Positions 17,595 to 26,302 of a stretch of 64,000 bases of DNA are shown here, piece by piece. Where the stretch lies: NCBI RefSeq assembly GCF_003481825.1, contig NZ_QULW01000003.1, positions 166,434-230,433 on the forward strand, given 5' to 3'. The stretch is from Clostridium sp. OM02-18AC. Its GTDB lineage: Bacteria > Bacillota > Clostridia > Lachnospirales > Lachnospiraceae. The translations under genes and the position numbers were made by a program. The notes beneath the pieces were generated by a model. That model was not told where the DNA came from and ran no database searches. It worked only from the letters and a program-made list of their open reading frames with translations. Numbering within the stretch: the first letter of the stretch is position 1; each line of letters opens with the position of its first letter.

Positions 17595-20500
17595 CTGTTG
17601 AACTATACTCCAGCGAAGGAGCGACATAATAACGGTACAGTTACCTTATATGCGCAATGATTTCAATCCACGCTCCCGCGAAGGAGCGACAAGCATCGTA
17701 GACAAACCGCACCTGTACATGCCAATTTCAATCCACGCTCCCGCGAAGGAGCGACGACACAGATATCCCAGAACAGCAGGAGCTGACAATTTCAATCCAC
17801 GCTCCCGCGAAGGAGCGACAATATAGGACTTGTCAACATCGTCCATCTGTGTATTTCAATCCACGCTCCCGCGAAGGAGCGACAAAGGCATGGTGCGTGA
17901 GGGTAACTACTTTGACGATTTCAATCCACGCTCCCGCGAAGGAGCGACCGGATCAAACTGCATTTTACATTCTGGGCAGTAAGATTTCAATCCACGCTCC
18001 CGCGAAGGAGCGACACATTTCAGGATTGATTGTTGCGGGGGTATTCAAATTTCAATCCACGCTCCCGCGAAGGAGCGACGAACCCGGAAGCATCCAAACA
18101 GAACGCTACACCGATTTCAATCCACGCTCCCGCGAAGGAGCGACAGGGGATAATGTAGCCTGTGACTTCTTCTCATAAATTTCAATCCACGCTCCCGCGA
18201 AGGAGCGACAAGGGTTGCCATTGCTTCAATAGCACCCTGAATATTTCAATCCACGCTCCCGCGAAGGAGCGACGCTATATCCTAAACCGAATAATCGAAG
18301 CTATCATATTTCAATCCACGCTCCCGCGAAGGAGCGACTAAATCTCTCCTTCCGCCATCTTCCCTCTGCATCCAATTTCAATCCACGCTCCCGCGAAGGA
18401 GCGACTAAAATAAATAATCATATACTGATATCACTAATATTTCAATCCACGCTCCCGCGAAGGAGCGACTTGCAATACTCATTGTACGCCTTGTTCTGCT
18501 TCTATTTCAATCCACGCTCCCGCGAAGGAGCGACTGGATTTGGTGAGACCACGAATTTCTGAGGCACTATTTCAATCCACGCTCCCGCGAAGGAGCGACT
18601 ACGGCGTTTATTTAATGTTATCGTATCAAGGAATTTCAATCCACGCTCCCGCGAAGGAGCGACGCAAATTCAGGGTTCGGTGTGATTACTGGTGGTGTAT
18701 TTCAATCCACGCTCCCGCGAAGGAGCGACGTTATACCAGATGAACAGTTGCCGAGGTTTATGAATTTCAATCCACGCTCCCGCGAAGGAGCGACGTATAC
18801 ATCCGAGAAGAAGAGTACCAACCAATCATTATTTCAATCCACGCTCCCGCGAAGGAGCGACGTTGGTAATGGTCAATTCACTGTTGATTCATCAGATTTC
18901 AATCCACGCTCCCGCGAAGGAGCGACATCGCAGAGATCAGGATTGACCAGATCAACACAATTTCAATCCACGCTCCCGCGAAGGAGCGACACGCGAATTA
19001 CGGATAGTGGAGTTATTTGCCCGGATTTCAATCCACGCTCCCGCGAAGGAGCGACTTCCAGAGGGCTTCCAACTGTTTACTAATCGTCTATTTCAATCCA
19101 CGCTCCCGCGAAGGAGCGACTTAAAAGGGTGGTCTTGCCAGACCCCTTTTTACCATTTCAATCCACGCTCCCGCGAAGGAGCGACGGAGTACGGATGCGC
19201 ATACGGAACCGTGTTTTTATTTCAATCCACGCTCCCGCGAAGGAGCGACATTAAAGTAGCAAGAGAGGTTCGGATCAAAGAGATTTCAATCCACGCTCCC
19301 GCGAAGGAGCGACTTCCAGAGGGCTTCCAACTGTTTACTAATCGTCTATTTCAATCCACGCTCCCGCGAAGGAGCGACTATAAGACTCCATTTACATCAT
19401 CCTCATCTGTATATTTCAATCCACGCTCCCGCGAAGGAGCGACCAGGCACATTAATACTTGGTTCTCCAGAGCACAATTTCAATCCACGCTCCCGCGAAG
19501 GAGCGACGTAACTGACTTTCAGTGTACTGGGTACTGGAAATTTCAATCCACGCTCCCGCGAAGGAGCGACGTGGTGGCAGGGGCAGTTTTACAGCCGGAC
19601 AGGATTTCAATCCACGCTCCCGCGAAGGAGCGACATAAAGCGGTGCTGAAATGTATCAGGCATTAGTATTTCAATCCACGCTCCCGCGAAGGAGCGACTC
19701 GTAGCTGCAGGTGACATGATGAATGCAGCAAAAGATTTCAATCCACGCTCCCGCGAAGGAGCGACCTTTCTAACTATTCGTTAAAATCTCCACTTTCGCA
19801 TTTCAATCCACGCTCCCGCGAAGGAGCGACACTTTCGCGAATAATCACGGCGAGCCATACACATAATTTCAATCCACGCTCCCGCGAAGGAGCGACGCGG
19901 CACCAATGATAAAGATACCAAGATAGATGATTTCAATCCACGCTCCCGCGAAGGAGCGACCGTATTACCCGCGATAACTCATACGGTCTGGAACCATTTC
20001 AATCCACGCTCCCGCGAAGGAGCGACGAGATATGCGCACTTGAATCTGACTGCATAGACGGATTTCAATCCACGCTCCCGCGAAGGAGCGACTTTAGCTA
20101 ATTTTTCAAACTTATTTTTGAGGTGTATTTCAATCCACGCTCCCGCGAAGGAGCGACATGTTACCGTAGTAGGGAGTGTTTAATGTGGTGCGATTTCAAT
20201 CCACGCTCCCGCGAAGGAGCGACAAAAATCTGGATGATATATTAAATTAAGATTTTCTTATTTCAATCCACGCTCCCGCGAAGGAGCGACACATGTGTTC
20301 TCCACCATTCGCATATTGATTCGCGATTTCAATCCACGCTCCCGCGAAGGAGCGACAAAAATGATAACATCAAAACAGTATTGGCTTATATTTCAATCCA
20401 CGCTCCCGCGAAGGAGCGACTTGATGCAATCGACCCAGTTGCTTTATCCATAAGCGATTTCAATCCACGCTCCCGCGAAGGAGCGACTATGCGGCCGTAA

Positions 20501-20683
20501 ACCAGTATCCATGATTTTTGATTTCAATCCACGCTCCCGCGAAGGAGCGACTTCCTGTATCCGTCTGGCGGACGGGAGATAATTATATTTCAATCCACGC
20601 TCCCGCGAAGGAGCGACTGCATTTACTATTTAATGGGGATAAATAGGGGCGAATTTCAATCCACGCTCCCGCGAAGGAGCGAC
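17595..20683 (-). CRISPR. CRISPR array 1, type I-C, 47 intact repeats plus a degenerate terminal one
   Basis: Repeats are 31 nt; on the transcribed minus strand they start GTCGCTCC and end GTGGATTGAAAT, with a CGCTCC/GGAGCG stem. Intact repeats run from 17660 to 20683 with spacers of 33-36 nt. The leftmost repeat (17595-17625) matches only in its GCGAAGGAGCGAC half, marking the leader-distal end; the leader is therefore at the right, next to cas2. 47 spacers in total. One spacer occurs twice (19056-19089 and 19314-19347), and the spacer at 19121-19154 is itself a terminator-like hairpin. Confidence 0.98.
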
Positions 20684-20865
20684 TGCATTTATCACTAATT
20701 TTCTTTCTCCAACATACAATCTTCTCTCACATTTCGCACAAATCATATTTTTAGGATGTTTCAAATTGATTTCGATAAATGCTCATTTAACACGTTTTGT
20801 TACTTTTTTCGGGTGCGAGTCTCCTGTCATTTTTATGTACACTTTCGACTCGCACCGAACACGTA
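20684..20865 (-). promoter_or_regulatory. Leader of array 1, with conserved leader inverted repeat at 20812-20856
   Basis: AT-rich region between cas2 and the first repeat. It contains perfect 9-bp arms GGTGCGAGT (20812-20820) and ACTCGCACC (20848-20856) around a 27-nt loop with TTATGTACACTT. The same element occurs in the other leaders. The minus-strand transcript has no U-run after the stem (CGAAAAAAG follows), so it is not an ordinary terminator of the cas operon although it starts 10 nt after the cas2 stop. Confidence 0.75.
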
Positions 20866-21156
20866 CTACATAATCAATACCTGATCAGCAGCTGTGCCGC
20901 GGTCTACGCCTACATGCTCGATTTTCGTCTGGTATTTATTTCCCAAATAATAAAATCTCAGGCTGTCCACCTCAGCATCTATGATATCTGTCAGAATGGA
21001 TTTTAGCATAATGCATTGGGCGTTATCGAGAATGCATTCGAACACAGAATTTTGCACTCTTCGCCCGTAGTTCACACATTGCTTGGCAACTTTTCGCAAG
21101 CGGGCTCTTCCTGCTGCTGTTTCTGTATTTACATCATAAGTAATCAATACAAGCAT
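20866..21156 (-). CDS. cas2: CRISPR adaptation protein Cas2
   Basis: 96-residue ferredoxin-fold protein that bridges two Cas1 dimers in the spacer integration complex. N-terminal MLVLITYDVNTETAAGR with the conserved Asp after the first strand, then RVQNSVFECIL and a C-terminal SLRFYYLGN strand. The start was set at 21156, since the family begins MLV(L/I)TYDV; a further ATG at 21177 lies inside the cas1 end. Last gene of the type I-C operon. Confidence 0.96.
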   Translation of the reverse strand: MLVLITYDVNTETAAGRARLRKVAKQCVNYGRRVQNSVFECILDNAQCIMLKSILTDIIDAEVDSLRFYYLGNKYQTKIEHVGVDRGTAADQVLIM

Positions 21157-21167
21157 CTTCTGCCACC

Positions 21168-22199
21168 TCACTTCCAAAGGAAAACCGGATAGGAATCCAG
21201 GTCACCACGCAGATATCTTGCAAGGAGCATAGCCTGAACATATGGAACCATTCCCCATTCTACTTTTTCGCCCAGATATGGGTGTGTGATGATGTCTTTT
21301 TTTCGATTCTGCCATTCCGTCAACAGTTTCTTTCTCAGATCATCATCCATAAGAACGGCACCGTTTTCTTTTTTCGTAAAGTTTTTTCCACTTACAATCT
21401 TTTTGTTTACCAGAGACAATACAAACCTGTCTGCCATGACGGCTCGTAATTCTTCGATCAAATCTAAAGACAAAGAGGCTCGCCCCGGGCGCTCCGTATG
21501 AAGATATCCTACGCACGGATCCAGACCAACGCATTCCAATGCGGAAGTAATTGAAGTGGTCAGCAGCGTGTATACAAAGGATAACATCGCATTGATGTTA
21601 TCTAACGGCGGACGTTTATTTCGTCCTGTAAACGGAAAGTCTTTCTTCTGCTGCAAAATCAACTGATCAAACACACCAAAATAAATACTGGCTGCCTCTC
21701 CCTCATATCCACGAAGCTGATCTTTACTCTGACTGTTCCGTATCCATTCCAGGCTGTCCTTTAACTGTGACGATGCTGTCTTGACCCGTTCCACATCAAT
21801 CTGCATGGGATGATCCCGAAGTGCACGCTCCAGGACCCATCTTGCATTATATACTTTGCCCATGATACAGTTTCTGGCAATTTCCATGCTCATGGTTTCA
21901 CTTTTACTGCTCTCATACTGCTGTTCTCGCAAAATGACATTGCCGCGTACTTTCCCACTGATTCTTGCCAGGAATTTTCCCTGTGGTGTCAGATAACATA
22001 ACGAAATATTACGATCAACGCATGCTCCCATCAGTGCGGGGCTTGTTCCTCTGTAGCCGAACGAAACGATTCCTTCCAGATTATGTAACGGTAATCTTCC
22101 GCATTCTGTATCTGCATCGTAAATCACAATATTTTCACCGTCAAGTGACAAATAACTGTTTTCCGAAGTGACATAAAGCGTATTCAATAATTTCTTCAT
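21168..22199 (-). CDS. cas1: CRISPR adaptation integrase Cas1 (type I-C)
   Basis: 343-residue metal-dependent integrase. The active-site segments are present: RGYEGEAASIYFG (Glu), and GLDPCVGYLHTERPGRASL followed by SLDLIEELR (His and Asp/Glu). N-terminal beta domain with TLYVTSENSYLSLDGENIVI. It overlaps the cas4 stop by 4 nt (ATGA). This is the only cas1 in the window, so all three arrays presumably depend on it. Confidence 0.97.
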   Translation of the reverse strand: MKKLLNTLYVTSENSYLSLDGENIVIYDADTECGRLPLHNLEGIVSFGYRGTSPALMGACVDRNISLCYLTPQGKFLARISGKVRGNVILREQQYESSKSETMSMEIARNCIMGKVYNARWVLERALRDHPMQIDVERVKTASSQLKDSLEWIRNSQSKDQLRGYEGEAASIYFGVFDQLILQQKKDFPFTGRNKRPPLDNINAMLSFVYTLLTTSITSALECVGLDPCVGYLHTERPGRASLSLDLIEELRAVMADRFVLSLVNKKIVSGKNFTKKENGAVLMDDDLRKKLLTEWQNRKKDIITHPYLGEKVEWGMVPYVQAMLLARYLRGDLDSYPVFLWK

Positions 22200-22858
22200 T
22201 CGGTTTCCTCCAGCCTTTGCTCAAGATAATGTTTTACAGTCCCGCTCCTTGCCAGTTTTGGCAGACACAGATCCTTCAGAGAACAGGAATTACATGCCTT
22301 ACTCGGTTTCACTTTCGGTGTATATCTGCGTGCAAAATACTGGTGCATTTCCTGAAACATTGCTTTTACTTCAGTCCGCAGATCATCTGTAACCGGTACC
22401 ACTTCGCGCCTTCTGGTTTCGCCGTAAAAAAGTGCACCTTCTGGTATCTCTGTCGAAAACATTTCTTCCAGACACATAGCCTGTGCAACAAGCTGAAGGA
22501 TATCTTCCTCCGAATGTTTTGGTTTTCCTTTCTTGTATTCTACCGGGTACACAGAATACGTGCCTCGGTGTCCATACAACTGAATTCCGTCTTCGCATTT
22601 ATGAAACTCCACGATGTCACATTCTCCGCTGATTCCCATAATTCTGGATGATACCGGAAGCGCACGGGCGATGATTGTATCTTTCCGTTTCTCAGTAATG
22701 TAAGGGTCGTGTGCCTTTTTGTGCATCAGTTCTCCAATCACGGTATGTTCATTTTCCTCCCACTGCTGCTCAATATGAATCAGCGCCCACTGTCTCCTGC
22801 AGAATTTAAAATGCTGAATACCAGATATCATCAAATAATCATCTTCGGAATATTCCAT
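22196..22858 (-). CDS. cas4: Cas4 exonuclease (RecB-like, Fe-S)
   Basis: About 220 residues. N-terminal Cys in FKFCRRQWALIHIEQ, PD-(D/E)XK core ending VYPVEYKKGKPK, and the C-terminal cluster cysteines in CNSCSLKDLCLPKL. Cas4 trims prespacers and sets PAM choice and orientation with Cas1-Cas2. The start at 22858 overlaps the cas7 stop by one base (TAATG); an in-frame ATG at 22912 would add 18 non-family residues. Confidence 0.96.
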   Translation of the reverse strand: MEYSEDDYLMISGIQHFKFCRRQWALIHIEQQWEENEHTVIGELMHKKAHDPYITEKRKDTIIARALPVSSRIMGISGECDIVEFHKCEDGIQLYGHRGTYSVYPVEYKKGKPKHSEEDILQLVAQAMCLEEMFSTEIPEGALFYGETRRREVVPVTDDLRTEVKAMFQEMHQYFARRYTPKVKPSKACNSCSLKDLCLPKLARSGTVKHYLEQRLEETE

Positions 22859-23769
22859 TATATCATCCTTTTCACAGATATAGTCTCCGGGATATTTTCT
22901 GTGTGCACACATACGGTGTAATCCTGATATTTTCTCGGATATACAACATCCTCCTTGCGTTTCACTTCAACTGCATCAAACAGTTTATAGGCCGGGCAAT
23001 CTCCCAACTCCTTGCTGTGTTTGAATACAATCAGTTCCCTCACAGCCATTTTTCCACGTGCTGCTGAGTGATCATGCTCAAACATATTGATGATCGCCTC
23101 CCATAAAAGTTCCAGGTCTTCTTCCGAAAATCCGGTTACCTTTCTTGCCAGATTTGCAGAAACATAACCTTCTACCCGGTAAAGCGCATACGGAACAATA
23201 TTCTTCCGTCCCATTTCTGTATTCTTGCTTTCTGCATCTTTTTCGGTCGTGATGGCAACTCGGGTGATAGCAACTTCCTGACTGATAATCGGATCAATGC
23301 TCCGCGCAAATCCAAGCTGTACCGGACCACGCACCTGTCCACAGTTCAATGCTGCCTTTACAAAGGTTGTCATAACAGCTCCGAAGGTACGGATATCAAA
23401 AAAGTTGCTGCACATGTAATCACGGATCTTCACATCTGCATCCGGATCATTTTTCTTTAACTTTTTCAATTCTTCCGTCACTTTCTTCTCATCCGTTTCT
23501 GTGATTCCCATGGACTCACATGCTGTGCGGTCACTCCGGTTTAACGGAACATCCTCGCGAATGTAAATCTGATACCCAGGTTCCCCTTCCTTTACCAGGT
23601 CAATATAATTGCGGATTTTCCGTTTCAGGCAGACATCGGTAACCAGCCCCAGACCACTTTCCGGATCGATACGCGGCATATTTCCTGCATCCGGATCTCC
23701 GTTTGGATTTCCATTCTCCACATCAAATAATGCGACAAATTCATATCGGTTTTTGATTGCTTCAGCCAT
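22858..23769 (-). CDS. cas7: Type I-C backbone protein Cas7 (Csd2)
   Basis: 303-residue Cascade backbone that coats the crRNA spacer. The N-terminal RAMP motif FDVENGNPNGDPDAGNMPR is diagnostic of Csd2/Csh2; later VRGPVQLGFARSIDPI and MGRKNIVPYALYRVEGYVS are typical. It starts directly after the cas8c stop and is coupled to cas4. Confidence 0.97.
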   Translation of the reverse strand: MAEAIKNRYEFVALFDVENGNPNGDPDAGNMPRIDPESGLGLVTDVCLKRKIRNYIDLVKEGEPGYQIYIREDVPLNRSDRTACESMGITETDEKKVTEELKKLKKNDPDADVKIRDYMCSNFFDIRTFGAVMTTFVKAALNCGQVRGPVQLGFARSIDPIISQEVAITRVAITTEKDAESKNTEMGRKNIVPYALYRVEGYVSANLARKVTGFSEEDLELLWEAIINMFEHDHSAARGKMAVRELIVFKHSKELGDCPAYKLFDAVEVKRKEDVVYPRKYQDYTVCVHTENIPETISVKRMI

Positions 23770-24144
23770 TTACTTATCCTCCCGTTTCTTATATTTTTCC
23801 TGCATCTGATGGTAATACCCAAGGTCAAACTTCCCCTGCTCCTCCAAAGTCAGGCGCAATGGAAAACTTGTTTCTTCTTCCAATTTGTCCATGATTTCAG
23901 CCAAGAGTTCTTCATAATCATCCTTTAACTTCGTCTTCTCCCGCTCCAGCTTTTTGATATGACTATTCTTAAGCTTAATCAGGACCGGAAATACAACTGC
24001 CGGAGTCGCACATGCGGAATTGAAATAGCGGTCCCGGATCGTGGCTTTGATTTCCGGATTTGCATCCTTCTGAATCGATTCCAACACGGCAAATAAGCGT
24101 CCCAGCACATAAGCCTTATCCCGGCTTTCTTTATTCAATCCCAT
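23770..24144 (-). CDS. cas11c: Cas11c small subunit by internal translation of cas8c
   Basis: Inside cas8c, at residue 456, an ATG (24144-24142) is preceded by AAAGGGGAG with a 6-nt gap, a strong Shine-Dalgarno where none is needed for the main protein. The product would be 124 residues, all-helical, starting MGLNKESRDKAYVLGRL. Known I-C systems make Cas11c this way, and the size and position fit. The sequence shows the signal directly; the expression of the product is inferred. Confidence 0.82.
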   Translation of the reverse strand: MGLNKESRDKAYVLGRLFAVLESIQKDANPEIKATIRDRYFNSACATPAVVFPVLIKLKNSHIKKLEREKTKLKDDYEELLAEIMDKLEEETSFPLRLTLEEQGKFDLGYYHQMQEKYKKREDK

Positions 24145-25509
24145 ATAATTCTCCCCTTTCTCCCAATTGCAATTGCGGATCAAATATGCTTTTATCATGG
24201 CTGCGCGCCCCCAGGTAACAGTTCCCTGTTCCGCGCGAATCCGGATCAGCAGATCTGTAAACAGACTTGCTGGATACCGGTCTCCGGATATGACGGCCTG
24301 CATAACCATAGCTGCCATATTGGGCACCGGCTTTTTATCTTTCGATTTCTGATTGGCCGTTTCATCTAACATCTCCCGAACACCAAGATATTCCCGTTCC
24401 TCCCATTTGGGTTTTACGATATCCATGTTCCGGTAATGCGCAGCAATGTTTTCCAATATATTTCCAAAAGAATCTTCATAAAAGAAACGCACAGATAATC
24501 GTGCTGCATTCGCTGCAATCCCCAGAATATAAAATTTTTGTTCCGGGTCAATCTCAATATCATCCAGATCGATATATTTCTGCTTTTGTAAACCATCAAA
24601 CACTTTCTGGATTTCTCTCTGATTATCATGATTGGGCGTTATCACAAACGAGAATGCTTTCTGGCACGCTTCCTGCCCGCTTTCAGCCCAGTATACAATC
24701 ATGGTATCGCCAAGCTGAAGCCGGTATTTATTCTGATCCAGCAGATAATTCAGCGCTGTCGTATACGCAAACTCCGCATACCTTCCGACCGGAGCATTAT
24801 AACTCTGCTCTTTTCCATACGATTCAAAGGCCGGTGCATTAAAGGAAACCAGGGCAGCACCGCTGGACTGCGCTCCCGGTACCCCTTTTATCGTCCTGTG
24901 AATTCGTGATATTTCAGCCGGTTTTCCAGTCACCATGCAGATGCCATCTGTTTTCTGATCATCTCCAGTCTGAGTTTCATCCCAGCCTGCGCGAATGGCA
25001 GCATCAGCCTGCGCTTCCTCTTCATTCATGCAAAAAATCAGGTTGCCGCCATCTGTAATTTCATCCCAGTGTTCCCGTATTAACGCATTTTCGCTTGCCT
25101 GTGAAGGATTCCATGTTTCAAAATAGGTACGGACTGCGTTTGCCATAGTACTATCCACGTTTTGAAGTAATTTCAAATGTTTTTCTTTCGCTGCTAAAAA
25201 GCAATCTTGCACACGGCCAGAGCTTCCGTCTTTATCAATTCCCAGCAAATACTTGGAATTATCGCAAAGATAATTGGCCGCAACACCAGAAGACCTGGTT
25301 ACCATTTGTGGCACCGACTTCTGTGCCGGCTGCAAGACTTTCTTTTTTCCACGTTCTTCTTCATGCTTTAAAGACAGAATTTCCTTTACCGTTCCATCTT
25401 TTGTAAGATTAATCCCATATGAAACTTTTGCCTGACACCAGCCCAGTTTAGAAACGCTTCCCTGTTTTGCTAAATTTTCATAATGCCTGACCAATGTTTC
25501 CAGAATCAC
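23770..25509 (-). CDS. cas8c: Type I-C large subunit Cas8c (Csd1)
   Basis: 579 residues, standard Csd1 size; recognises the PAM and holds the crRNA 5' end in I-C Cascade. Family features: an N-terminal region LVRHYENLAKQGSVSKLGWCQAKVSYGI, a long middle domain, and a helical C-terminal domain. It overlaps cas5 by 4 nt at its start and abuts cas7. The C-terminal 124 residues can also be made separately from an internal start (next entry). Confidence 0.96.
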   Translation of the reverse strand: MILETLVRHYENLAKQGSVSKLGWCQAKVSYGINLTKDGTVKEILSLKHEEERGKKKVLQPAQKSVPQMVTRSSGVAANYLCDNSKYLLGIDKDGSSGRVQDCFLAAKEKHLKLLQNVDSTMANAVRTYFETWNPSQASENALIREHWDEITDGGNLIFCMNEEEAQADAAIRAGWDETQTGDDQKTDGICMVTGKPAEISRIHRTIKGVPGAQSSGAALVSFNAPAFESYGKEQSYNAPVGRYAEFAYTTALNYLLDQNKYRLQLGDTMIVYWAESGQEACQKAFSFVITPNHDNQREIQKVFDGLQKQKYIDLDDIEIDPEQKFYILGIAANAARLSVRFFYEDSFGNILENIAAHYRNMDIVKPKWEEREYLGVREMLDETANQKSKDKKPVPNMAAMVMQAVISGDRYPASLFTDLLIRIRAEQGTVTWGRAAMIKAYLIRNCNWEKGENYMGLNKESRDKAYVLGRLFAVLESIQKDANPEIKATIRDRYFNSACATPAVVFPVLIKLKNSHIKKLEREKTKLKDDYEELLAEIMDKLEEETSFPLRLTLEEQGKFDLGYYHQMQEKYKKREDK

Positions 25510-26177
25510 CGTATCACCTCACAGTTTCTCAGATCAATGCATCCACGTTTCATAACGGCCCGGAAAAACATAGGCTGGATGTCGTTTTGGTCCGAATAAT
25601 CCAGATCATACAACATGTAACCCAGATCTTTTTCCGGTATTGCATCATACCAGGTTTGTACTTCGTCCTCTTCACACAGAGCAAAATGCGCCGGGAACTC
25701 TCTGCAGCCAAAATAAGGCATATGATAACATTCCCCCCTCCTTAAGCGCCTCATGGTAATATCCTTAAACTTTCCAGGATTATCCGTTTTGCTTGCATAA
25801 TCCGTCATTTCAAAATGTGCTTCAATCACATATTCCACGTCGGTCAAAATAATGGATGCCCGCTGCACGATATCTTCTTTTGTATTGAGATAAAGTGGTT
25901 TGTCTACTCCATTATACACTTGCAGCACATTACTTGCAGAGATCTTGCTCTTTACCTCATTTCTCCGCACACTCGTGAAACGGATCGGCTTTTTGACATA
26001 GATTTTATCTACGACCCATTTCAACCCCGGATGCCAGTATACTGCCTCCAAAATTCCCCTTGCTGCAGACGGTGTTATGACATCGTACGAACATCGTTCT
26101 ACTTTCATTTCCGGTCTGGTGAATAATGCATACGGTCCCCAGACACGGACCTTAACTCCCACAGCCATAGTATTCAC
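25506..26177 (-). CDS. cas5c: Type I-C crRNA-processing protein Cas5 (Cas5d)
   Basis: 223-residue RAMP protein that replaces Cas6 in I-C, cutting the pre-crRNA at the base of the repeat hairpin and holding the 5' handle. N-terminal KVRVWGPYALFTRPE and SAARGILEAVYWHP; the Tyr in AVYW (residue 47) aligns by eye with catalytic Tyr46 reported for Bacillus halodurans Cas5d. The Gly-rich RRGECYHMPYFGCREF loop is typical. It lies between cas3 (126 bp away) and cas8c (4-nt overlap). Confidence 0.95.
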   Translation of the reverse strand: MNTMAVGVKVRVWGPYALFTRPEMKVERCSYDVITPSAARGILEAVYWHPGLKWVVDKIYVKKPIRFTSVRRNEVKSKISASNVLQVYNGVDKPLYLNTKEDIVQRASIILTDVEYVIEAHFEMTDYASKTDNPGKFKDITMRRLRRGECYHMPYFGCREFPAHFALCEEDEVQTWYDAIPEKDLGYMLYDLDYSDQNDIQPMFFRAVMKRGCIDLRNCEVIR

Positions 26178-26302
26178 CCCTTTCCTATATTTCCATAATT
26201 ACAAATTTCTTCCATTCACCGATACCTCTGTGATTAGCATTCACACATACATGTCCAGTAACAGGATTTTCCGATTCTTCTCATTTCAAATCGGCCAACC
26301 AT

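Noticed and set aside
17849..19666. Several long open frames across CRISPR array 1, and similar ones in arrays 2 (29919-32371) and 3 (48635-51397)
   Set aside because: They only read through repeats and spacers, giving periodic peptides such as FNPRSREGAT or ISIHASAREAT; they are artefacts of the array.
20812..20856. Leader inverted repeat as the transcription terminator of the cas operon
   Set aside because: No U-run follows the stem on the cas strand, and the same element occurs in leaders that are not downstream of cas genes.
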